From Candidatus Latescibacter anaerobius SCGC AAA252-E07 (GTDB lineage Bacteria > Latescibacterota > Latescibacteria > Latescibacterales > Latescibacteraceae), in the NCBI GenBank assembly GCA_000403035.1, contig AQSL01000045.1:1-5027 (forward strand): 5,027 bases of DNA. Reading direction: 5' to 3'. Of this stretch, positions 1 to 5,027 are shown in pieces. Numbering within the stretch: position 1 is the first letter of the stretch; the number at the start of each line of letters is the position of its first letter. A program made the position numbers and the translations under genes. The notes below the pieces were generated by a model that saw only the letters and a list, made by a program, of their open reading frames with translations, had not been told where the DNA came from and ran no database searches.

Positions 1-46
1 CTCATTTTAAAAGCGTTGTGAAAAACTATAAGGTTTAGGATGTAAT

Positions 47-91
47 CTGTCAAGGGTCAGCGCAAAGCGTTGATTTACAAGCCCTTGACAG
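47..91 (+). other. Two-part stem-loop inside left repeat
   Basis: The outer arms CTGTCAAGGG (47-56) and CCCTTGACAG (82-91) are perfect 10-bp inverted repeats. Directly inside, TCAGCGC (57-63) pairs with GCGTTGA (67-73), with one G-T/G-U wobble, around an AAA loop (64-66). The bases 74-81 form a one-sided bulge between the stems. The total is 17 pairs, well beyond chance for this length. There is no T-run after the 3' arm, so it is not a canonical intrinsic terminator. Confidence 0.85.
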
Positions 92-114
92 CAACAAACG
101 ATATATTTCATGAC

Positions 115-147
115 AGGGTGCTTGAAAAAGGACTTTTTCACCGCCCT
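115..147 (+). other. A/T-rich hairpin closing left repeat
   Basis: TGAAAAAG (123-130) and CTTTTTCA (133-140) are perfect inverted repeats with only GA between them. An outer stem, AGGGTG (115-120) with CCGCCC plus T (142-147), extends it by six pairs including one wobble, across a small internal loop at 121-122/141. It lies just before the Shine-Dalgarno site of the transporter gene. Because the T-run is inside the stem and not after it, a terminator role is unlikely. A cruciform or structured-RNA role is possible. Confidence 0.75.
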
Positions 148-153
148 CTTAAT

Positions 154-158
154 AAGGA
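154..158 (+). promoter_or_regulatory. Ribosome binding site of transporter gene
   Basis: AAGGA at 154-158 lies 9 bases before the ATG at 168. It supports that start over the out-of-frame ATG at 158, which abuts the same motif. Confidence 0.7.
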
Positions 159-167
159 TGTTCATTC

Positions 168-1325
168 ATGACCGGAAAAAATAACCTGTTCGATATCTCA
201 TCCGGGAAAAGCCGGGCGGATATTTTCAATAAAATTTTTCTGACAATCAGTTTCTTTTCGGTTGTTCTTACGGTGGTTTTTTTAATCATGGGAATGGGTG
301 TACGGGTCGGGCCGTTTGTGGTGGCTTTTTTTGTTTCGCTTGCTTTATATGTGAGGAGACATCGCTATCTTTCGCTCATTACTTTCAGTGTCTGGATGTC
401 GGCGTTTTGTGCGGCGCCAATGTTTTATCCCGTTGTATTTAAACAATGGGGATCTATTAGCCTTCAAACGTTCCTCATGCCGATTATCATGTCGGTCATG
501 TTCTGTATGGGAACCACGTTGAGTCTGAATGATTTTAAACGTGTATTCACTATGCCCCAGGCAGTTCTTCTTGGTGTATTTCTCCAGTATACCATCATGC
601 CTTTTGTGGCCAAAGGTGTGGCGATGTTTAATGCAAATAAGGAAGTAGCTGCCGGTATAGTGCTTACCGGGTCGAGTCCCGGTGGAGTTGCATCAAATGT
701 TATTGCTTATCTGGCGGGCGGTAATGTAGCCCTTTCGGTAACAATGACCGCATTTTCAACGATGTTTTCTCCGTTAATGACACCGACTATGACAAAGTGG
801 CTTGCCGGCGTATATGTTCCGGTCGATTTCTGGGCATTAATGATAACGATTTTTAAAATGATTATTATCCCGATTGGCGGTGGATTAATTTCTCATTCCA
901 TCCTGGAACGGCTGGGGAAAGTTCACCCGGTTTATTCAAGAATATATGATTCTATCATGAAATTTCTCCCGAAATATTCAATGTTTGCAATTTGTTTCGC
1001 ATGTGCAATCATGACTGCAAACGCACGTGATCAACTGCTCGTCGGACCAATTGTATTGAGTGTTCTTGTATCGGTAATTATTCATAACTTTCTCGGTCTT
1101 TTGCTCGGTTATTGGTCAGCAAGGGCAACCGGACTCGGTGAGAGAGAATGTAGAACAATTGCTATTGAGGTGGGGCTCCAGAACAGCGGCATGGCGGCTG
1201 TTCTTGCTATCGATGTTTTAAAAAGCCAACTGGCCTCTGTCCCTGGTGTCGTATATTCTTCGTGGCATAATATAACCGGTGCGATTCTTGCAGGATACTG
1301 GTCGCACAATAAGCCAAAAAAATAA
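168..1325 (+). CDS. Bile acid:sodium symporter family (BASS) transporter
   Basis: A 385-residue inner-membrane protein of the SBF/BASS family, which couples uptake of organic anions to sodium. Family signatures are clear: SLNDFKRVF near residues 119-127, SSPGGVASN at 169-177, VALSVTMTAFST at 187-198, EVGLQNSG at 334-341 and a C-terminal SSWHNITG at 364-371. Residues matching sodium ligands of Neisseria ASBT (alignment from memory) are present: Q140, S176, N177, S190, T194, E334 and Q338, so the protein looks active. About ten hydrophobic segments are visible. It is longer than the usual 300-330 residues because of an N-terminal extension with about two extra hydrophobic stretches (roughly 23-42 and 48-62). 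The start is supported by AAGGA at 154-158. Bacterial members carry varied substrates (bile acids, pantoate, keto acids), so the substrate here is unknown. The AlkD-like gene follows after 22 bases, suggesting co-transcription. Confidence 0.95.
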   Translation: MTGKNNLFDISSGKSRADIFNKIFLTISFFSVVLTVVFLIMGMGVRVGPFVVAFFVSLALYVRRHRYLSLITFSVWMSAFCAAPMFYPVVFKQWGSISLQTFLMPIIMSVMFCMGTTLSLNDFKRVFTMPQAVLLGVFLQYTIMPFVAKGVAMFNANKEVAAGIVLTGSSPGGVASNVIAYLAGGNVALSVTMTAFSTMFSPLMTPTMTKWLAGVYVPVDFWALMITIFKMIIIPIGGGLISHSILERLGKVHPVYSRIYDSIMKFLPKYSMFAICFACAIMTANARDQLLVGPIVLSVLVSVIIHNFLGLLLGYWSARATGLGERECRTIAIEVGLQNSGMAAVLAIDVLKSQLASVPGVVYSSWHNITGAILAGYWSHNKPKK

Positions 1326-1347
1326 GGTATGAACATCAAGAGATAAT

Positions 1348-2097
1348 ATGACAGTACTAAAATCAACAATTATTGCACATGTACATCCGGATTTATATGA
1401 TTTTTTACAGGATAAATCCATACAATACTCAGATATTCTCACCCGTCTGAAATCTCTTGGAGACCCTGAGGCGGCGAAAGGCATGGCACGGTATGGAATT
1501 ACCGCTGAGAAAATATACGGCGTTTCAATACCCGACCTGAGAAAACTCGCAAAGGAAATTGGTAAAAACCACGAACTCGCCCTCAAACTCTGGGAAAAAA
1601 ACGCACGTGAAACACGTATACTTGCCAGCATGATCGATGTCCCGAAACAGGTAACGGAACAACAGATTGAAACGTGGGTTTATGATTTCGATTCCTGGGA
1701 AGTGTGTGACCAGTGTATAATGAACCTGTTTGAAAAAACGTTGTTTGCCTGGGATAAAGCGATTGAATGGAGTGAAAAAGAGGATGAGTTTGTCAAACGT
1801 GCCGGATTTGTTATGATGGCACGTCTTGCTGTGAGTGACAAGAAAGCTCCTGACAAATGTTTTGCGAATTTTTTCCCACTCATACAGAGAGAATCGGTTG
1901 ACAGTAGAAATGTTGTGAAAAAGGCGGTTAATTGGGCGCTCAGACAAATAGGGAAGCGGAACCGCATGCTCAATAAAAAAGCGATCGAGACCGCCCGTGA
2001 GATTAAGCGACTCGATTCAAGAAGCGCGCGCTGGATAGCAACTGATGCACTCCGGGAATTGCAGAGTCAAAAAGTGCTGGAACGTTTTGCAAAATAA
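1348..2097 (+). CDS. AlkD-like DNA alkylation repair protein (HEAT repeats)
   Basis: A 249-residue, soluble, mostly helical protein of the AlkD-like family (pfam08713 type), built from HEAT-like repeats. AlkD enzymes are DNA glycosylases that remove bulky or cationic alkylated bases such as 7-alkylguanine and 3-alkyladenine. Recognisable blocks are RLKSLGDPEAAKGMARYGI (33-51), GVSIPDLRKLAKEIGK (58-73), DFDSWEVCDQ (113-122), KRAGFVMMARL (150-160) and NWALRQIGKRN (195-205). W117, D121, R151 and W196 appear to correspond to W109, D113, R148 and W187 of Bacillus cereus AlkD, which suggests a retained active site; this match is by eye. Family similarity starts near residue 28, so the first 25 or so residues are less certain. 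The ATG at 1348 is chosen because it keeps the conserved N-terminal helix and follows a weak AAGAG at 1338-1342. It is probably cotranscribed with the transporter. The promoter is not visible separately. Confidence 0.92.
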   Translation: MTVLKSTIIAHVHPDLYDFLQDKSIQYSDILTRLKSLGDPEAAKGMARYGITAEKIYGVSIPDLRKLAKEIGKNHELALKLWEKNARETRILASMIDVPKQVTEQQIETWVYDFDSWEVCDQCIMNLFEKTLFAWDKAIEWSEKEDEFVKRAGFVMMARLAVSDKKAPDKCFANFFPLIQRESVDSRNVVKKAVNWALRQIGKRNRMLNKKAIETAREIKRLDSRSARWIATDALRELQSQKVLERFAK

Positions 2098-2110
2098 ACG
2101 TATTGTTTTG

Positions 2111-4801
2111 TTAATAAAACGTGATTGTGAGCGTCTCGTTTTCAGCAAGTTTTAACGGTTTCCTCAACGTTACTTCTGCAATCTCTCCTGAAATTTTCAG
2201 TGTGGCGGAAACGCTCCTTTTCTTACTCTTAACATCGACCTTTTGTATGGTTTGTAACGTCTCCGGTATTCCAAGCGAAAAGCTTTTTAATTCTATTGTG
2301 CCATAATCCACAGCGAGGAGAGTATCCCACGTTTTGTTTCCTGTGTTCTGGCTGTAGATTCCCCATGTGCCTCCAACAGACCAGAAGGTTTTGAAATCGT
2401 CTTTCTGTAATTTCGGATTGAATGTAATCGAATGGTCAACCGCGCTGTAGTGAAAACCGGATAATGCCAGAAGAGATGCCCAGCTCGCCATGGCACGGGC
2501 ATAATGATGACCGCATTCAGCTTCATCAAACGGATTTCGTTTCAGCCCATCGTACCGATTGCGGATATTGCTAATACATTTCAGGCCGTTCTCAATGTGC
2601 CCCTCATAAAGCATACCGACAGCCGCAGTATATTCGAATCCTGTCATAACTTCGGTAAAGTATGGAAAAGGATACTCCGGCCGCTCCTTTGGATACTCAG
2701 CCATGAGTAATGCTGATTCGTCACCCATTGCGAACGATCGCATACAGTTAAAGTGCCCGTTCAAACCCTGCCGTAAATTATATTTCATGATACTGTGCAA
2801 GGTCGTAGTAATATTTTCTTTCTTCAAAAGATATCCAAGATTGCAAACATGCGCCATGTACTGTCCGACAAGCTGGTCAACCAGACATCCCGCCCCGAGC
2901 TGGAAATCAGGCTTGATGAGGTTCTCCGCCCCCATTCCGATCCTGAGAGATGGTGCAATATCATTTGTATTTTCAGGAACAAGGATTTGGTGTTCGTAAA
3001 ATTCGCCGTTAAAAAGATGTTTGTCTGTCCATGCACTGCCTCTGGCAAAAAGCTCGCCGCATATTTGTGCAAAATCTTCATCACCAAGGTAATGTGCCAT
3101 CTTTTCAGCAGCTTTGAGTGCTCCGAGATACCATATACCCATTTGCGGATTGGGGCCGTAATACTCCACATCCATGGTATTATGCTGACATCCTTCCATC
3201 ACACCGTCACGGTCGGCATCCCATCCGCCTTTTATCCAGCAGAATTCCAGAGATTTACGGACATTCGGCCACAGTTTCCTGAGCATTTCATTATCACCGC
3301 TGAGCTGCCAGTCGCGATACATTTTCATAATGCACCCCATCTGACCATCAGCAGCAGCTTTTCCTAATTCCTGTGCCCTTTCAAGGGGGAGATGAACTCT
3401 GAAACTCATAAGCCCCTTTTCATCCGTTGCATGGTTAAATTCGACTTCACGCATCGTTTTTGCAAGCCCGCCAAACAAAAACGGAGTCGCCTGTTCATAG
3501 TTCCATACATGGGTACACGATCCAAAGCAGCAGCCTTTCTGATCGCAGCTGCCTTCCCATCCATAAAACCTTCCGTCTGCTGTTCGGAAACATGTCTGTG
3601 TCCTGAGTGTACTGATATTGAAAAGTGCCGCTTCCCTGACCTCTTCAGGAAGTGTACTCTCACACAAGGATCGGACGAACATGACTGTTTTGTCCTCAAG
3701 TTTTCCAATATCCGGCACAACGGTTTCTGCCACATCCCATGCATCCGTATACCGTGTAGCATAATAATTTTTCATCATGTCCTTATCGTCATTGTTCTGA
3801 GACCAGGTAGGTCGATTCGGAAAACACCATGTGAGAAAAAACGTCACCTCCTGTGTTTCATGAGGAGGAACTTCCAATTCCACTGCCAGCGACATCATGG
3901 GAGAGTCTTCCTCTACGGAATTGCGCGATTCAAGTTTTCCGTCCTTACTGAAATCATCCCAGAAATCAAGGAGTGAATTTCCCCATTTATCCTCGATCCA
4001 TGATGTGCGATACGTGACAGATTCATGTGCCATCGTTGTCAGTGCAATTGTTCCCCACTGTGGCAAGCTCGAATCCACTCCCTCGGAATGCATATATATT
4101 CCCTGGACGGTGTTTCCTTTGCGGTACGTGTTCACATTTTCTTTTGCGCCAACAGTCATCGAATGACCTTTCCAGTCTTTCTCCGTTTCCCAGCCATCCA
4201 TTCCGATAAAATTCGGTAATGAACCGCAAACCGAGGCAGCAATCGTCCGGCCGGTTTTATTCCGCAGTGTAAACCGGAATACCGCAATTGGTATACCGCT
4301 TGCATCGGGATCGCCCGGTATCAGGGGATTAAAAGCCTGAATGCGGACATCCACCGGAACATCAGGATCAGAAAGCATTACCTGACCCAGAGGATAGGCT
4401 GCTGAAAAAAGACACGAACTGAACCGTGACAACCCATGATTAGGAATCATGCTGCCATGACTGCCACTATACCCTGATACATCTATCGGTCCTTCAAGCG
4501 CTCGTGTCACCGTTTTCCCATTCTTTGTTCCGGCAAAGAGGGCGAAAAAAGGACCGGTCTGTCCACGTCGGGGGATAAAACCTTTCGATGCACGGTTCAT
4601 GATTTCCCAATCCCGCATATCACCCCGGCCGCCAAGGGAAACAGTCCCGGTTCCGATTCCCCCTAATGGAAGGGCAATTTCTTTCAGATATTCGTTCCTG
4701 TATGTTTTCAGTACGGGCCATTCATTATTCATGCCGCCTGCATGAGCGTATGAAAGTGCGATCATGAGCACCTGCAGCACTATAAACAATGTTTTTTTCA
4801 T
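2111..4801 (-). CDS. Exported GH116 family glycoside hydrolase
   Basis: An 896-residue glycoside hydrolase related to GBA2-type glucosylceramidases and bacterial/archaeal GH116 beta-glucosidases. A signal peptide is evident at 1-21 (MKK, a hydrophobic core, probable cleavage after AHA). No lipobox cysteine is present, so it should be exported as a soluble protein. The N-terminal beta-sandwich domain (about 40-345) carries the signature PLGGIGTGTVSLGGRG (45-60). The (alpha/alpha)6 catalytic domain (about 375-790) has GSCTHVWNYEQA (427-438), RDGVMEGCQHNTMD (531-544), LVDQLVGQ (640-647) and DEAECGHHYARAMASW (759-774). By analogy with the family, E536 is the likely nucleophile and D642 the acid/base; E760 and R769 resemble the glucose-contact pair. 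A beta-rich tail of about 105 residues follows. The AGAGG ribosome site supports this start. The exact substrate (beta-glucoside, xyloside, GlcNAc or other) cannot be told. The gene is convergent with the AlkD-like gene, 13 bases apart. Confidence 0.95.
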   Translation of the reverse strand: MKKTLFIVLQVLMIALSYAHAGGMNNEWPVLKTYRNEYLKEIALPLGGIGTGTVSLGGRGDMRDWEIMNRASKGFIPRRGQTGPFFALFAGTKNGKTVTRALEGPIDVSGYSGSHGSMIPNHGLSRFSSCLFSAAYPLGQVMLSDPDVPVDVRIQAFNPLIPGDPDASGIPIAVFRFTLRNKTGRTIAASVCGSLPNFIGMDGWETEKDWKGHSMTVGAKENVNTYRKGNTVQGIYMHSEGVDSSLPQWGTIALTTMAHESVTYRTSWIEDKWGNSLLDFWDDFSKDGKLESRNSVEEDSPMMSLAVELEVPPHETQEVTFFLTWCFPNRPTWSQNNDDKDMMKNYYATRYTDAWDVAETVVPDIGKLEDKTVMFVRSLCESTLPEEVREAALFNISTLRTQTCFRTADGRFYGWEGSCDQKGCCFGSCTHVWNYEQATPFLFGGLAKTMREVEFNHATDEKGLMSFRVHLPLERAQELGKAAADGQMGCIMKMYRDWQLSGDNEMLRKLWPNVRKSLEFCWIKGGWDADRDGVMEGCQHNTMDVEYYGPNPQMGIWYLGALKAAEKMAHYLGDEDFAQICGELFARGSAWTDKHLFNGEFYEHQILVPENTNDIAPSLRIGMGAENLIKPDFQLGAGCLVDQLVGQYMAHVCNLGYLLKKENITTTLHSIMKYNLRQGLNGHFNCMRSFAMGDESALLMAEYPKERPEYPFPYFTEVMTGFEYTAAVGMLYEGHIENGLKCISNIRNRYDGLKRNPFDEAECGHHYARAMASWASLLALSGFHYSAVDHSITFNPKLQKDDFKTFWSVGGTWGIYSQNTGNKTWDTLLAVDYGTIELKSFSLGIPETLQTIQKVDVKSKKRSVSATLKISGEIAEVTLRKPLKLAENETLTITFY

Positions 4802-4807
4802 CTTTTT

Positions 4808-4812
4808 CCTCT
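4808..4812 (-). promoter_or_regulatory. Ribosome binding site of GH116 gene
   Basis: Read on the minus strand, the leader contains GGGAGAGG (4815-4808). The AGAGG part ends 6 bases before the ATG at 4801, a normal spacing, and it supports the start that yields a full signal peptide. Confidence 0.75.
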
Positions 4813-4818
4813 CCCATT

Positions 4819-4840
4819 TTTGACATTACTTTGACATTAC
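4819..4840. repeat. Perfect tandem 11-bp duplication in GH116 leader
   Basis: TTTGACATTAC occurs at 4819-4829 and again, with no gap, at 4830-4840. On the minus strand it reads as two copies of GTAATGTCAAA, ending 17 bases before the GH116 start codon and just upstream of its ribosome site. A period of 11 is about one DNA helical turn, so two protein molecules could bind the same face of the helix. A regulator site is inference; a slippage duplication is the alternative. The TTGACA word on the plus strand has no suitably spaced -10 box and is not called a promoter. Confidence 0.8.
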
Positions 4841-4847
4841 ATGGAAT

Positions 4848-4876
4848 AATATATGTTTTTATTTGATTCGTGTATA
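4848..4876 (-). promoter_or_regulatory. Candidate sigma-70-like promoter of GH116 gene
   Basis: On the minus strand a -35-like TATACA (4876-4871, 4 of 6 to TTGACA) is followed after 17 bases by a -10-like TATATT (4853-4848). Transcription would start near 4841, placing the tandem 11-bp repeat at the very start of the transcript. A perfect TATAAT further up (4885-4880) is an alternative -10, but its -35 region lies in the repeat copy and is poor. The region is A/T-rich, so chance matches are easy. Confidence 0.35.
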
Positions 4877-4892
4877 GAAATTATATTACATT

Positions 4893-5027
4893 AATTTAAA
4901 AGCGTTGTGAAAACTTTAAGGTTTATGATTTCAGCTGTCAAGGGTCAGCGCGAAGCGTTGATTTACAAGCCCTTGACAGCAACAAACGATATATATTTCA
5001 TTACAGGGTGCGTGAAAAAGGACTTTT
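4893..5027 (+). repeat. Structured intergenic repeat, right copy (cut by window end)
   Basis: The second copy of the unit seen at 4-137, in the same orientation, lying upstream of the oppositely transcribed GH116 gene. The stretch 4935-4990 matches the left copy except for one loop base. Outside it, the copy carries a two-base AT insertion in the ATATAT stretch and several substitutions around 4926-4934. The second hairpin starts (GTGAAAAAG then GACTTTT) but the window ends before it closes. With the left copy it brackets about 4.75 kb holding three whole genes. Confidence 0.85.
4934..4980 (+). other. Two-part stem-loop inside right repeat
   Basis: The outer arms GCTGTCAAGGG (4934-4944) and CCCTTGACAGC (4970-4980) are perfect over 11 bp, one more than in the left copy. 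The inner stem TCAGCGC (4945-4951) pairs with GCGTTGA (4955-4961) around a GAA loop (4952-4954). The inner tip reads GCGAAGC, a sequence known to form an exceptionally stable DNA mini-hairpin. Paired arms are otherwise unchanged from the left copy. Confidence 0.85.

Larger units (their letters stand above)
4..147 (+). repeat. Structured intergenic repeat, left copy
   Basis: Positions 4-137 align with 4893-5027 in the same orientation. By hand, about 124 of 136 columns are identical, with 9 substitutions and 3 gapped bases. The unit holds two stem-loops (47-91 and 115-147) and a short word, AAAGCGTTG, seen at 10-18 and again at 64-72. It ends only a few bases before the ribosome binding site of the transporter gene, so it probably lies in that gene's upstream or leader region. 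The true left edge may lie outside the window. The right edge is set here at the end of the second hairpin, which is inference. No coding potential is seen. It could be a dispersed palindromic repeat, a non-autonomous mobile element or a structured RNA; the sequence alone does not decide. Confidence 0.85.

Noticed and set aside
85..107. Plus-strand promoter in the repeat (TTGACA 85-90 with TATATT 102-107)
   Set aside because: The spacing is only 11 bases, and the TTGACA is part of the hairpin arm; not a credible sigma-70 promoter.
4..147. Repeat as an integron attC site
   Set aside because: It is hairpin-forming and lies between genes, but no RYYYAAC/GTTRRRY core pair flanks the hairpin, three genes in both orientations lie between copies, and no integrase is seen.
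158..184. Nine-codon upstream ORF overlapping the transporter start
   Set aside because: Its ATG directly abuts the Shine-Dalgarno motif with no spacing, so initiation there is unlikely.
1218..1973. Minus-strand ORFs opposite the transporter and AlkD-like genes
   Set aside because: Antisense shadows of two well-supported genes; no family motif or ribosome site was seen.
2083..2121. Bidirectional terminator between the convergent genes
   Set aside because: Only short A/T stems such as GTTTT/AAAAC or CGTTTT/AAAACG can form, with no GC-rich stem; too weak to call, though termination must occur near here.
2795..3976. Long plus-strand ORFs opposite the GH116 gene (190 and 194 codons)
   Set aside because: They lie wholly antisense to a gene with strong family motifs, and their translations show no recognisable domain and are rich in Cys, His and Ser typical of shadow frames.
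4820..4852. Plus-strand promoter using TTGACA in the tandem 11-mer and TAATAT at 4847-4852
   Set aside because: Spacings of 21 and 10 bases do not fit, and no gene follows on the plus strand before the window ends.

Overview
The window is bacterial chromosomal DNA of moderate GC, densely coded, with three complete protein genes between two copies of a structured intergenic repeat. Nothing in it fixes the taxon. A secreted GH116 glycosidase, a BASS-type transporter and a solo AlkD-like protein, with E. coli-like Shine-Dalgarno sites, fit a Gram-negative environmental bacterium. A lineage of the FCB or PVC type is a guess from gene content only.

Layout: positions 1-167 hold the left repeat copy and the leader of the first gene. 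Positions 168-1325 (+) encode a bile acid:sodium symporter family (BASS) membrane transporter. After 22 bases, 1348-2097 (+) encodes an AlkD-like HEAT-repeat DNA alkylation repair protein, probably on the same transcript. Thirteen bases separate its stop from the stop of the convergent gene at 2111-4801 (-), an exported 896-residue glycoside hydrolase of family GH116. Positions 4802-4892 hold that gene's leader and probable promoter, including a perfect tandem duplication of an 11-bp word. Positions 4893-5027 hold the right repeat copy, cut by the window end.

The genes do not form an obvious single pathway. The GH116 enzyme probably releases sugars from beta-glycosides outside the cytoplasm, and the BASS protein probably imports an organic anion with sodium. 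A link between them (for example import of an aglycone) is speculation. The AlkD-like protein points to base-damage repair.

The least explained part is the repeat. Two direct copies about 4.89 kb apart match at roughly 91% of positions by hand alignment. Each has a long two-part hairpin followed by an A/T-rich hairpin. The differences fall in loops or flanks, or extend the stems. No transposase, integrase, CRISPR array, tRNA or rRNA is visible.
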